Below, in pieces: positions 33,805 through 45,356 of a stretch of DNA of 64,000 bases (its first letter is position 1; every line of letters begins with the position of its first letter). The stretch is from Pseudeuparius sepicola (lineage: Eukaryota > Arthropoda > Insecta > Coleoptera > Anthribidae). The position numbers and the translations under genes were made by a program. The stretch covers positions 112,892,035 to 112,956,034 of the forward strand of contig OY987298.1 of NCBI GenBank assembly GCA_963920635.1, given 5' to 3'. The notes beneath the pieces are model-generated. The model was given only the letters and a program-made list of their open reading frames with translations. It did no database searches and was not told the DNA's origin.

Positions 33805-34012
33805 AGTAATAATAATAATAATAAACCGGCTTTATTGAAAACAATTTAAATAAACATAAATCAGTAAGCGAATGGTAAGCGAAAGAGAAGGCGAAGTCTA
33901 GCAATGGACATGCTACACATGCACTTAACCACCTCTCAAGCACCATCGCATGAAAACACAGATATATAGATAAGCTTAAGCAAACAATACACAAATCATA
34001 AATTAAACAAAC
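33805..34012 (-). mobile_element. LINE 3' end with AATAAA and (TTA)n tail
   Basis: On the minus strand the sequence ends TTTTCAATAAAGCCGG followed by (TTA)n at 33807-33825, the usual finish of several insect non-LTR elements. Upstream is about 180 bp of 3' UTR without an RT domain. It lies head-on against the plus-strand LINE that follows. Confidence 0.6.
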
Positions 34013-34058
34013 ATTTCAACGAATAATAGTTACTTAATTCATAAAACAAGGTAGAAAA

Positions 34059-35490
34059 ATGAAAGTAATTCATAAAACAAGCAAATCTGATAAGAATAAT
34101 TATAGACCAATTTCGCTTTTACCTGTATTTTCGAAAATCTTCGAAAAACTTATGTATTGTCGTCTCATAAAATACTGCGAAAAATATAGTTTAATCACTA
34201 AACATCAGTACGGGTTCCTAAAAGGTAAAACCATTGAATTGGCTATTTTCAATGTAATGAACATTATATTAGATTCGTGGAATAATAAGACTTTAACACT
34301 CACTGCTCTCTTCGACCTTTTGAAGGCCTTTGATTGTGTGGATGGGGAACTGTTGTGCACAAAATTGGAAAGATATGGTATTAGAGGTAATGCCTTGGAT
34401 CTGTTTAATTCCTACATGTTAGATAGAAGGCAATATGTCAAAATAAATAATCAAGAAGGATGCGAATTTTCATCAAGTGTACTTCAAATAAGGAAGGGGG
34501 GCCACAGGGATCGATACTAGGACCTTTGCTCTTTATTTTATATGTCAATGATTTGCCAAATATTATAAATTCAAATGAAATATTTACCATGTTTGCAGAC
34601 GATGCAGCATCAATTTATATGGGAAATGACAAAAATATTTTATTATCAAACATAAACAATTCACAAAATAAAATTTACAACTGGTATACCAGAAATGACC
34701 TTAGGTTAAATTTACATAAAACAAAGTATATTAAGTTTGGCAACTATGGTTTTTCCTATAATGATACGATAAATGTTAATGGACAAGAAATATTGTTGGA
34801 AGACCATGTCAACTTTTTGGGTGTGATTTTTGATAACAGGTTTTTTTGGAAACATCATACCCAATACGTCCTGAACAAAATAAGTAAATATTATTATCTT
34901 TTGCTTAATTTGAGATTTGTTGTCCTCCTAGTATCTTGCTAAGAGCTTACTACGGGTATGTATTTTCAAATCTCAAATATGGTATTATTTTCTGGGGCAA
35001 TTCTCCACATTCACTTAGTTTGTTTGTGTTAAAAAAAATGTCTTCGATGTATATATGGACTTAAGCAGGGTGAGAGCTGTAAAGGTGTTTTTATTCAGAA
35101 TGATATTTTGACCTTACCGGATATTTATATATTTGAAGTGGCTCTTTTTTATTATAAGTATAACTTGTTGTTTCCTGATTCTGCATGAAATCACACCTAT
35201 GTTACAAGGAACAAGGATGTTTTACTGACTCAACAGTGTCCATCAAGGACTGCAAAATTATGCCATACAAATTTTTAATAAACTGCCAATTTATTTAAAA
35301 AGCCTAAATATTAAAAACTTTAAATCAGAATTAAAAAATACTTGGTAAATAGGTGTGACTATAGTGTGGAGGAATTTTTATTCTAGAGTAAGGATGGTTT
35401 TATGAATTATTTTACTTTGTTTTTGTATGTATGTTTTTTTGATGTTGTTCTACATTGTCTGTGTACTATTTTGAACAAATAAATACCTAT
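34059..35490 (+). pseudogene. Jockey/CR1-type LINE reverse transcriptase, frameshifted and 5'-truncated
   Basis: 34059-34500 reads NNYRPISLLPVFSKIFEKLM, HQYGFLKGKT and FDLLKAFDCVDGE (the catalytic block, with the usual FDFSKAFD altered to FDLLKAFD). A one-base change near 34490 moves the frame to 34460-34942, which has GGPQGSILGPLLF and FADDA, then NLHKTKYIKF. After a stop at 34942 degenerate thumb sequence continues (YGIIFWGNS-like), and the element ends near AATAAATACC. Endonuclease is absent. It is a dead insertion. Confidence 0.82.
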
Positions 35491-35496
35491 CTGTGC

Positions 35497-35588
35497 ATGC
35501 GCCTGCCTCGAACCAAGGTCGGTCGAAGGCAGAAAAACATGCAGTCTAAAAAGTCAGCGCCGGTACGAGCGACGCCACCCTAGATGGT
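35497..35588 (-). repeat. Possible tRNA-derived repeat, copy 2
   Basis: Inverted copy of 1424-1512, lying exactly between the 3' end of the plus-strand LINE and the 3' end of the minus-strand LINE. The box B-like GGTTCGAGGC and box A-like TGGCGTCGCTCG are both present on the minus strand. Confidence 0.4.
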
Positions 35589-35589
35589 G

Positions 35590-37930
35590 TCTCCAATGAT
35601 TATCCATTCTTAACCAGTTAAGTGTTTTGATATTTTGAGCGTCACGATCATAACTACTCAACCCATAAATTAAACGATGGCATGAATTTTGACCCTTTTG
35701 AATTCTTTTTTATCTACCGAATCTAAACAGTGGGTGTACAAAAAAATTGCAATAGTTGAAATGGGATAAGACGAGCGTTTCACACAACTGTTTTCTCAGA
35801 TTAAGGGTTAATAAGTGAGATTAGAAAATGATTTTTAAATTAATTTAGTTACATGCTTCTTGAAACGAAATTGTGTATCAACAATGAGACCCAAGTTCCT
35901 GGCAAAGTCAACAAAATTTAATTTTGTATTACCAATAAATATATTTAGACTGTTCAATCAAAGCTACACTGCTTCTACTCCCAAACACCATCAGTTGAGA
36001 CTTAGATGAGTTATGTTTTAAATTATGTTCAGCAGACAAACCTGGATATCATCAAGTTCGCGTTCGCGGTTCAAAGTGTTGCCTGCTACCATAAAGTTGT
36101 ATCTGTTAAAGCTTATATAAAGCTGCGTATTATCAGCAAATGCTTGGACTGTACAGTTGCGTATTGAATTTAAAATATCGGCAGTATAGATTATAAAAAA
36201 ATAAGGGCCCCAAGATTGATCCCTGAGGAACACCTGACAGAATATGACACTCGCAGATGAAATGGACCCACGGCACTTAATTACTTGTGACCTGTCACTT
36301 AAGTATGACTTAATTAATTTCAAAGTAGTGTTATCAGCCCCATAATATTTTAATTTGGCACAAAGTACATGATTAATGGTATCAAATGCCTCAAATGCTT
36401 TTGAAAAGTCCAATAAAACGAGCACACTTACCAATTAATCCATTACCATAAGCCTTCAGGAGATCATCAGTAACAGAAGCCAAAGCAGAACAGGTACTAT
36501 AACCAGGCCGAACTCCACATTGCACATATTGTATGATCTTTTTGAATATCACAAAGTCAGAAATTCTCGTACATACCATCAATAATTATCAATTCGAAAA
36601 TTTTTGTAGCAGCAGGCACGATACTAATGACACGCAAATCTGAAAATGACTGTTGATTGCTTTTCTTTTGCAATGGAGTGCCAACACCCTTTACCCATAC
36701 ACTAGGAAAGTATGCCTTCTCGAAATAATTTATTAAATGCAGCAAATAAATGTCTATTTCAGGGCTACATAATCTCAACATTTTAAGAGATATATTATCA
36801 TGGCCATAGTTATCTTTCTTGAATTTAAAAAGCACTAAATGTATTTCCTCAATGGTAAACATTCTAATTGAGAAAGTTATTAGCTTCACTGAATAAGTTA
36901 TTAGTATAGTATGATATTTTATTATCACAGTTATTGTTAAGATCTTGAAAAAATTGAGAAAAATACGTATTAATAGAATTTGAGTCAGACAAATTATGAG
37001 GCAAGTCAATATTACGTTTTTTGTTATCAAAACCAAAATCACGAAGTGTATTCCAAGCTTGACGAGAATTGTTTTGTAAACAGACAGATCTTAGTTATTT
37101 CTTTTTTTCTTGGCGTGTCATTGCTACAATGTTATTCCTTAAATGTTTATATTTATCAAAGTTCTCGTCGAACCGATAACGCTTGTAAGTTCGCAAAGCG
37201 GCATCACGTTCTTTCATGCGTTGCTTTAGAGTTGTATCCGCTATTGAATATAAGAAATACACCCCCTAGAGGCTCAATGCTAAACTAGACTATGGGCCAT
37301 GCCAACAATGAACAAGAACAAAGAACACACCAGTGTAGACCCAAGGCTAGCAGTGCTAGAACCGTTCCCATGGTGACGATGGTCCATATATTAGTTCGCA
37401 TAGTCCCGTCGGGGCATTGGCATCTTCAATTCAGTGGCCTATTTCACCCAGAGAACCAGGGTGCCTTGTGTTTAGTTACTCTAGATGTTACTACTGGAGC
37501 ATGTATGTCAAACAAAGAAATGATGAACCCATTAAACATTTCTAATTTTGTATCAATGTTTGGTTCATGAACCACGTGAAACCAAGGAGTAGATCTCAGA
37601 TCTTTAACAAATTGTGAACTAATTTATGATCAGAAATACGACTAGATTCCATTGTACCACAGTTGGTCACATTTAATGAATGGGAAATAAATATTGGATC
37701 CTCGAGTTATCAGCTTAACTTGTAGGTTCGTTCAGTACTTGTGCCAAATTATGAGCATCCAAACAAGAGCTAACCGGATTTGCAATGTTAAAGAAGTTAA
37801 TATTAAAATCACCCAAACAAATAATATACTCGTACATACCACAAATAAAATAAAAAGTATTGTCCAATGTGTCAATGAACGCATTCACATCAGTTTTTGG
37901 GGGTCGATAAATCACCCCAAATGCTTAGCT
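35590..37930 (-). pseudogene. Jockey-type LINE (endonuclease-RT), heavily decayed
   Basis: From 37930 leftwards: an endonuclease piece with YRPPKTDVNAFID and LGDFNIN (37715-37915); an inserted repeat (37245-37460); a linker with RDAALRTYKRYRF and WNTLRDFGFDNKK (about 37020-37230); RT pieces GVRPGYSTCSALASVTDDL (36391-36582), LDFSKAFEAFDTINH and FADNTQLY, where YADD has become FADN (36018-36434); and a thumb region with SKSQLMVFGS and NLGLIVDTQFRFKKH (about 35800-36010). Many frameshifts and stops are present. The element is long dead and older than the insertions it carries. Confidence 0.8.
37245..37460 (-). repeat. Dispersed repeat inserted in the dead LINE
   Basis: Inverted copy of part of 30323-30730. 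It separates the endonuclease and linker parts of the minus-strand LINE, so it inserted after the LINE did. Confidence 0.55.
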
Positions 37931-38045
37931 GATATTAGAGATTTTTATGTTTACAAATAACAAATCAATAGCTGGACTTACCTCGAAATCAAAATCTAAT
38001 AATAATAATTCTCACCCTCACAATACTCTGAACTAAGAGTACCCC

Positions 38046-40704
38046 CGAGGGGGAAATCGGTACCCAAATCTTGTACACTAAAATGCACCTTTGAGCAAAA
38101 AATGCCCAAAATGCACCGAAATTCACCGAAATGCGTCGAAATGCCCCAAAATGCACTGAAATGCCTCGAAATGCCCCGAAATGCAGCGAAATGCACCGAA
38201 ATGCCCCCTATTTGTACACCGAAATGCTCCATGAATTTCTCCATCGGGACACTCTATTTGCTATTTTTGGCAATGCAAAAGTTCAATCTTTGGCAAAAGA
38301 GGTTGAAATATACCTACCTATATAGTACCTACCAACTAAGACAAAATCACAAGAGCAATTTAAATACCATTTATTGTAAAAATAAAAGTCCTCTTTTATA
38401 AATAAATATACACTTTAAAACATGAAACAATATGCCAAAATAAAAATACCCTCTGTTATAAAAAATAATACCTAAATAAAATATTTGAAAGATAATAATT
38501 GAGATAATAATATATCTCTTGCCTATGAGAAAATGCCTATCTCTGTTTAACTCGTACCTTTTCTGCCTGTCCTTTTCAAAATGCCCACTATTTATCAAAT
38601 TGAAAAGCAATCTTGCAGAAATGTCCTTGAAAGGATGTCTTCTCTTTGGATACTGCTCGTAGTATAAATTGTTCGTTGCATCTGCATTTTCCCCGGATTA
38701 TTATAAAACAGACTATCATATCCCATTTTTCATAACTTTCAAATTTTTGTATAAATTGTTTAAAGTTTATAAATTACACAAGAATAGAAAAATCTTTACA
38801 CTGCCTTAACAGCTTGACAGGTATCAGTAAACATTTTTCCACGGTCCAAAGCCTACTTGTTGAAAGGGCGCGCTTCCAATTTTATACATGAAATCATAAA
38901 TGTTATTAGTAATTGAAAACTACTTATGTAAACCATTAAGTGTTATATATTTTTGGAATGGTAATTTTTTGCTCTATTAAAAAATGCAAAAATATATAGG
39001 GCGTTCCATTAAAAAATAATTTTTTTCATCGGTAACTCTTAAACCATTGATAATCCATTTTTAGTACATTTTGCTTCATCTGTCCAAATAATATTATTCA
39101 AAAAATGATTCATCCTCTTGAAACTTCGTCAGAATAAATTCTGCAAAATTCACTCGTTTAGGGAAGTCGATGGGTTTCAACTGTTGAACCATTGAAAATG
39201 AAAACGGGCGAAACTTATGTTTTTGCAATATTCTGTTAATTGAACATCATGATATTCCTTACTCTACAGAACACTGTCTTATAGATTTATTTGGATATTC
39301 CGCGAAGAATCCCAAAACGTCAATTTCATTATCTGTGTTGTTTACAATTGGCTTATTCTTTTGTATTGTTGCCCTGACGGCACCGAAATTTTTAACAGTG
39401 TTTGATAATGGTTCCGGTTTTTCCGGATATCGAGAGTATTACAAGTTCTTGATATAACTCTGTTGCATTCTCCATAAATAATAACTAAATTTAAATAGTC
39501 TTCCTTTGTGTAATTTAACCGTGCCGGCATTGTTTACAATAATTTTAAACTAAATTACATTTCTTAAATCTCTGACAATCGTATAATCAGCCATGGCCAA
39601 CTAGATTTATCAAACTTAAAAAAACCCCCCTTGATTAAGAAGTGGAAAATTAGTTTTTTGTAAATAAATCGAAAATGATAACATTTAGGTATAGGGAGCC
39701 AAACACAAACTTGCCCAAATTTTTTGTGCTGAATAGGGCTACTACAAATAAAATGGGGGTTTCCATTTGAAAATTTTTAGTTTTTGGCATTTTTTAAATT
39801 AATATTTGAATAATTTTTTGTGAGCACCTTGTACAAGAGCGGAAACTTTCTTTATGGTATTTCTCTGCACCAAGCCTTTGACTACAAAATGCCAAGAGCA
39901 CGTTAAGAAATATGTAGCCGTTATGAAGAAACTGTCAATTAAGTACGGGTCTGCATCTGTAATTTTTTCTCTAAAATGGCAAATATCTCAAAGACGGTTG
40001 AATTTAGGTATAGGACATGATACATGAAATGTACCTAGAATTTTCCGTAGAATCCAAAATGCAATAAAATATAGGGTGTTCCATTTAAAATAACGAAGTT
40101 GTCATTGACTTCCGGTATAACCGGAAGTGCCGTCATTTGATGCGTTCGACCAGGGCGACTGCGAGTGCAGGTCTGCGGGCTGCAGCGCTGCCAACCTTTA
40201 AGTTACACATTACCGTATTTTGGGGTTATATCTGGTTTGCATGACTGCCATCTTGTATTTAAGAGCGAAATTAAGTGCTTTGTGTTTGGGACACAAACAT
40301 AAATAATTATAAATAAGTACAAAAAACGACATCTATCAATCAGTGCAAATATTTATTGAAACTTAAATTTGTCTTTCCAGTTTGCAAATAACATTCAATA
40401 AAATAAATAATATTTATACTGTATAATAATTAGCGTACAATTGCGTACGGTAGCCGTAGCCACGTTCGGACCGTAGACTGTATTTGGGTTTAAATACCGC
40501 ACCACTGGCGCTGGCGGGCTGGGAACAACCGAACGTGGCGGTTACCGGTTACCCCGCTTGGCTTTTCTCCCCACTTCCCTCTTTGCGCATGCGTAGACGT
40601 AATAAAAGCACCGAAATGAACCAAAATGCCCCGAAATGCACCGAAATGCCCCGAAATGCACTGAAATGCTTGTACACTAAAATGCCCCAATGATTTCCCC
40701 CTCG
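38046..40704. mobile_element. TIR element with CCGAAATGC-rich ends, 8-bp TSD
   Basis: AGTACCCC at 38038-38045 and 40705-40712 is the target duplication; the uninterrupted target is known from 9005-9218. The tips are 13-bp inverted repeats CGAGGGGGAAATC. Next to each tip lies CTTGTACACTAAAATGC in the same, not inverted, orientation, and arrays of a 9-10-bp word CCGAAATGC (38100-38230, about 12 units; 40608-40690, about 8 units), again in the same orientation. The interior includes a DUF4817-type transposase relic (39040-39530) from another element. No gene for its own movement was recognised. The superfamily is open; the 8-bp TSD fits hAT or P. Confidence 0.85.
39040..39530 (-). pseudogene. 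DUF4817-type (mariner-related) transposase relic
   Basis: 39342-39530 reads MPARLNYTKEDYLNLVIIYG, the start of the helix-turn-helix DUF4817 domain found before a DDE domain in an insect transposase group. Further left on the same strand, in broken frames, come a HKFRPFSF-like motif, a DFPKRVNFAEFIL segment and a degenerate D-E-A block where the first catalytic Asp should be. Several stops and frameshifts are present. The remainder of the DDE domain is missing. Confidence 0.65.
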
Positions 40705-40940
40705 AGTACCCCAGAAGCAACCACATGCTTGTGCGGAGCACAGTTTTTACATAGGCCACCACTCCCCCACCGATTCTTCAAGAATAAATAATAACCAGGG
40801 ATATTTAAAGCAGTAGTGTCAACATCATCCGAAATTTAGCTACATAATGGTGTTTACCTCAACCCATCATGCAGAACCAGTAAAAAATAAACAATAAATA
40901 AAAACTCTATATAAATCTCAAAACCAAACAGCTAAGCGGG

Positions 40941-41529
40941 CAGTGCTGGATTAACCATGAGGCGCACGAGGCATGCGCCTCAGGGCCCGTACCCGTTGGG
41001 GGCCCAACATGGCCCCCAATTAGGGGGTAAAGGTGAATAATAAAAAAAGAACATGAAAAGTAAAAAATAATTTTTTCTATGTTTATTTTCTTTTACGCCT
41101 GGTTGGATTAGACCCTTTGCTGCCCGCAACTTGCAAGCCGCAAGCAAATCTATGTAGTGTAAAATGTGTGGAGTATATATGCAAATAAAAGAAACCTTAA
41201 ATTGGTAAGACACGAAAATGTAAATCGAAAATCAGATCCAGTTTTAATCTCCGAAAATTGTTTCAGGATCATAATGAATATAAATATGCTTCTGGCGCTG
41301 AAAAACTAAAAAAAGTAAACAGCAAGAAGATGAAAAGACACAACTTCCTAATATTCTCACAATTCCCGTGTCAAATGCATCGGCAAAGAGGTCGTTTTCT
41401 GTTCTCAAGAGAACTAAAAATTATTTAAGGTCGACTATGGGACAAGAAAAATTAGAGGCCCTCTTGTTATTACAATTAGAAAGCCACTGTTTAGAAAAAT
41501 TAAACACGGATGGCATAATAAATAGATAA
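40941..41529 (+). pseudogene. hAT transposase deletion relic
   Basis: Begins with CAGTGCTGGATTAACCATG, a terminus usual in one insect hAT group. 41302-41529 is open and ends with the hAT C-terminal dimerisation motif, PVSNASAKRSFSVLKRTKN, then LRSTMGQEKLEALLLLQLES. Just before it in another frame is SGAEKLKK, the sequence that begins the zinc-finger N-terminus in the same family. N- and C-terminal ends are therefore joined and the catalytic core is deleted. The right terminus was not found. Confidence 0.7.
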
Positions 41530-42137
41530 CTCTGCAAAGAAGCAGGCCAGAAAAAAATTGTGGGGCTCTAATAATTATAGGTCTTTTAATTCCTTGTTCT
41601 TTTTCAATTAGAGTTGTAGGGGTCTGTTTAACATAATTAACTTTGGTCTGTGCAGTGTGCATACCATTTTCCTGGAATTTCATGTTATCACAAACAAATA
41701 TCTACCTATAAAAGCTTAATAGGATAAAACTGCTAAATACTGGGCGCAGAGACAATTCGTTACCGTAAAAAGAAGGCAAATCGTAATGCTGGATATTTAA
41801 AATTAGGGACATTTTAAACAGCAGCAACTGACATACCGATAACCACAGAATAACCCCCTATAATCGCCATTTTTTTCGTCGAGTGGCGCCACCCCAGTCC
41901 GTAAACAACAATGAAATATGACGTCATGCTCGGGTCTTTAATATAGTGTCAGTGCAGACCAGAGTGAGTCAAAAACAATACAAATACCAAATTTTCAATA
42001 CCCAATTGACAAAATGATTTAGATTTAGAACAAGAGCAAAACATATAATAATAAATAATACACTAACACAGATGACCAAAACAAATGGAAAGTAGTAAAT
42101 TTTTCGATTTGGGCTTTCCTTGCCAAGTTATTCGGGT
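41530..42137. other. Intergenic, unassigned
   Basis: No gene recognised. A GTGGCGCCACCCC palindrome-like patch occurs near 41883. AT-rich otherwise. Confidence 0.4.
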
Positions 42138-43199
42138 CTACAGTGTGACCCAAAAGTCTTTTTTTATTTATATCTCAATAACGGCGCTACTTAAAAATTT
42201 GAAATTTGGTATGTGTTATCTACTTACTGGAAGACGCCTTAGGGCAGTTTATTAATTTACACAGTGCCCAAAAAAAGGGTAAAAAAAAACAACCCCTATT
42301 AATTTTTTTGCTCAAACTTTTTTGAGGTTATCTTTTTGATGCTCGGTAAAATTCTGACATAATAAATAAAATCCAAAACTATCTGATAACTGCAGAAAAA
42401 TAAGAAACTACAAATTTGTACACGAAGTACTTTTTATCTTCAAAGGATAAAATTATTCCTTATTTTGTCTACTTCTTTTCCTTAGTAATTTTTCCCGCTG
42501 TGAATTCCTCTTTAAACAAGTGAAAATACTCCAGTCCAAATTTTGCACTAGGCAAGCTTGCAGGCAAGCACGACAAAAATATAATAATTAATTTTCAAAG
42601 AAATTCATCAGACAGTGGAAAGTAAAATATGGAAACTCAGATATTAAGCAGACAGTCTAAACAAAATGTATTAAGTGCAAAAATTAACAAAATTACTACA
42701 CTGAGCATAGTCGATCTGTAACGTTTGAGAGCGGTAGGTAAAAATTTTATGTTTCGAATGTTGAAGTCAACAGGTGTTTCGGGGCACGTTTTGCCAATTT
42801 CAATGCAAACGGTTGATTTTATCGTTATGAAACAAGAGTACACTTTTGTTGCAGAATGAAAAGATGCACTAAAATGATGGACCTGCAGTACCAAAAAGAT
42901 AACCTCAAAAAAGTTACGCGTAAAAGCGTGATCAAAAAACAGCCAAGTGGCGCCCTCTGTGAGATACGGTGAAATTGACATTTTCAGCTTATTCTCCATC
43001 GCCAAAAACACAGCAGTGCCAAATTTCAGTTCAGCAGCTTGATTATTTCGGGAGATGTAGCCAAAATTCAATTTCAAAAAATGAACTTCTGAAAAGTTAG
43101 GACGTTTACGACATACGTTCATATGAAGTTTTTTTCTTAAAATGGGCCCAAGAATAACCCCCTTAAGTATTAGCATGTCATTAAGGAACACCCTGTATA
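42138..43199. repeat. Inverted-tip repeat next to Tc1
   Basis: Left tip TACAGTGTGACCC (about 42140) and right tip complement TACAGGGTGTTCC (about 43199) are similar. 42730-43000 matches 55390-55600 (AACAAGAGTACA, GGCGCCCTCTGTGAGATA). A 209-codon minus-strand open frame lies across it but looks like chance translation of the repeat, with no known domain. Confidence 0.5.
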
Positions 43200-43208
43200 T
43201 GCACATGG

Positions 43209-44602
43209 CACGGTGAGCAAGTTCAATGTGACAGATATCACAGATATATTTAGTGTTAAATTCCATCTGTACAACCTATCAGTCGTTCGGTGTATTGTTT
43301 GTGAAATTCATTTTAACAAGTCATAATGCCTCTAGATCCTGTTACTGTGGCAAGAATTGTAGCAATGATACAAGATGGTCGAGGACAACGTGAAACTGCA
43401 AGAATTGTTGGTAAGAGCCTTTGTGCTGTTCAAAATGTGTATCGGCGCTATCAGGAGACTGGCCTGATAACCAGAAAGCCAGGATCCGGGAGAAAAAAAG
43501 TCACCACTCCAAGAGATGACCGTTTTTTGGTGTTCACAAGTTTACGGAATAGAACAGCTTCTGCGGTTTCGTTGCGAAATCACCTTCACGAGGTGAGAAA
43601 TGTTAATGTTAGCGAATGGACCGTCAGAAGAAGACTTCGTGCCGCCGGATTATCTTGTAGAAGGATGGCTACAGGACCACCGTTGCAACGTCGACATCGA
43701 GTTGCAAGATTAGCTTTTGCCAGAAATCACTTGGCATGGAACAATAATGACTGGAGCAAGGTACTGTTTTCAGATGAGTCCCGTTTTTGCCTCACTGGGT
43801 CAGATGGACGTCGGCGAGTATGGAGAAGACCCGGAGAAAGATATGCCCCAGTTTGTATTGACGAGCGACTTCCATTTGGTGGTGGGTCAGTTATGGTTTG
43901 GGCAGGAGTCACTTCACAAGCACGCACGGAGTTAGTTTTTGTACAGAATGGGTCCCTGACAGCACACAGGTATATCACGGAAATTCTGGAAGATCATGTT
44001 ATGCCTTTCATGATCACTATGGATGATCATGGCATTTTTATGCAAGATAATGCTAGACCCCACGCAGCCAATGTTGTCAGAGAGTATTTAGATGAGATAG
44101 GAATCAGGCGGTTTGATTGGCCAGCACTCAGTCCAGACATGAATCCCATCGAACACGTCTGGGATAAGTTAGGACGACGTATCCGAAGCCATACACCAGC
44201 TCCAAGGACTGCCCAGGAGCTGAGAGAGTTGCTATTGCAGGAGTGGAATAACATCGACCAGAATGCAATCCTTAATTTAATTGAAAGGATGCCTCGCCGA
44301 CTTCAAGCAGTCATTAACGCAAGAGGGGGGAATACACGTTACTAATAATCATTTTTTTCCAATAATGTTAAGTTTCACTTATTTCTTTACTTCAAATAAC
44401 ATTCACTTCAAGGCAAATTTTGTTACTTTTTTAGAATAAATCATGAAAACTAAAATAAAGCGCTTCAATTCAATATTGCATACTAAATTTAGCTTATAAA
44501 ATACACTAGGATAATTTACATTATGCAAATATAAGAATGAAACCAAAAATTAAAAAAATATATCACAATTTCAAGATGACCTAAATTTTTTGCTCGCCAG
44601 TG
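43209..44602 (+). mobile_element. Tc1 element, apparently complete
   Basis: The ends are imperfect inverted repeats: CACGGTGAGCAA at 43209 and complement of CACTGGCGAGCAA at 44590-44602, each leading to a GATATATTT block. A TA follows the right end; the left flank (TGG) does not show the expected TA, so the left tip may be altered. The 1.39-kb size is usual for Tc1. It encloses an unbroken transposase gene. Confidence 0.85.
43326..44345 (+). CDS. Tc1 transposase, DD34E, intact
   Basis: 339 aa, the usual length. Residues 1-115 form two helix-turn-helix units with a GRPR-like linker (KPGSGRKK, 52-59) that bind the inverted repeats. The catalytic triad is Asp150 (FSDESRF), Asp241 (MQDNARPH) and Glu276 (SPDMNPIEHVWD), with 34 residues between the last two, as in Tc1. 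It cuts and pastes its element at TA sites. There are no stops or frameshifts and all three acids are present, so the enzyme could be active. The start was chosen at the first Met, about 117 bp inside the left end. Base composition is GC-richer than the flanks, in line with a recent arrival. Confidence 0.93.
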   Translation: MPLDPVTVARIVAMIQDGRGQRETARIVGKSLCAVQNVYRRYQETGLITRKPGSGRKKVTTPRDDRFLVFTSLRNRTASAVSLRNHLHEVRNVNVSEWTVRRRLRAAGLSCRRMATGPPLQRRHRVARLAFARNHLAWNNNDWSKVLFSDESRFCLTGSDGRRRVWRRPGERYAPVCIDERLPFGGGSVMVWAGVTSQARTELVFVQNGSLTAHRYITEILEDHVMPFMITMDDHGIFMQDNARPHAANVVREYLDEIGIRRFDWPALSPDMNPIEHVWDKLGRRIRSHTPAPRTAQELRELLLQEWNNIDQNAILNLIERMPRRLQAVINARGGNTRY

Positions 44603-45356
44603 TATATACATATGGCAGTCAACGTGTTAATGATGATTTCAAAACACTTTAGTGCCGATTTAAAAAAAGTTTTTTTTATTTAATGATAATTCCTATAAGT
44701 TATTAAGTAGATAGTATCTTTTTGACTTATGTTTCGCTTCCATACACGACAACAATTTATAGATTATTGAAAATGGAAAAATTGTTAGCTAGTTAGTTTA
44801 CTGCACTCATGGTGCACCCACTTGCATGGGCGGATGACCACCAGTGCATTGCTGTGCCATACATAATTTGACAAATCTTGCGGTATATTTGCCAAAGACC
44901 ATGCCGATCATTTTGAGCATCAAATAAAATCATACTGTGGTTGAATGACAAAGTAATTCAAATGATTGAACTATACAGAGAAGCCAGATACATATGGGAT
45001 CCAAGAGATTCAAAGCACAAATAGGCTTCTCAAATAGCAGCTGCAGAAATACCACATTTTTCTAGAAACTCACACAACTAACAGTAATCAGTTTCTGAAG
45101 TGTGGACACTGTTTCCAATTAGCAAAACCAGTTCCTTGTGTGTGGACAGAATGTTTCCATTTTGTGTCACCTGTTTTGAAACTTACTCAACATGTCGCAG
45201 CAACATATTGCTACATTGTGGACATAGTTTAATGGTATGGAATAATTTTTTAAAAAATTATCAAATTACTGTTTATTATCTTGACACTATGAGTAGACAT
45301 CTTTCAACCATACAATATAAAAGTATAAATGATATTTAAAACTACAAAACTTTGGT
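44603..45356. other. 3' flank of the CBS gene with transposon debris
   Basis: Between Tc1 and the end of CBS. It contains a MADF-domain fragment (44947-45081) and, on the minus strand, an AATAAA (complement at 45272-45277) about 80 bp after the CBS stop, which could be its polyadenylation signal. GTGTGGAC occurs twice (45099, 45140), and the related TTGTGGAC at 45216. Confidence 0.5.
44947..45081 (+). pseudogene. MADF-domain fragment
   Basis: The frame reads VIQMIELYREARYIWDPRD then, after an in-frame stop, ASQIAAAEIP. The spacing of I-E-L-Y-R and W-D-P is that of the MADF (Myb/SANT-like) domain found in many insect regulators and as the DNA-binding partner in PIF/Harbinger elements. Only about 40 residues remain and there is a stop. 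More likely transposon debris than a host exon. Confidence 0.45.

Larger units (their letters stand above)
37996..40745 (-). mobile_element. LINE 3' end, copy 3, split by a 2.66-kb insertion
   Basis: 37996-38045 (starting with AATAATAATTCTCACCC) and 40705-40745 (GTACCCCAGAAGCAACCACA) are the two parts of the block seen whole at 9005-9218. The break falls at AGTACCCC, duplicated on both sides of the inserted element. The part beyond 40745 is lost. Confidence 0.75.

Noticed and set aside
38100..38230. Array of short repeats, checked as a CRISPR or satellite
   Set aside because: Units are 9-10 bp without spacers and lie beside a transposon tip; eukaryotic context.
42637..43266. 209-codon open frame on the minus strand
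   Set aside because: It runs across a repeat with inverted tips and into the Tc1 left end, has no recognisable domain, and part of it is repeated in non-coding context at 55390-55600.
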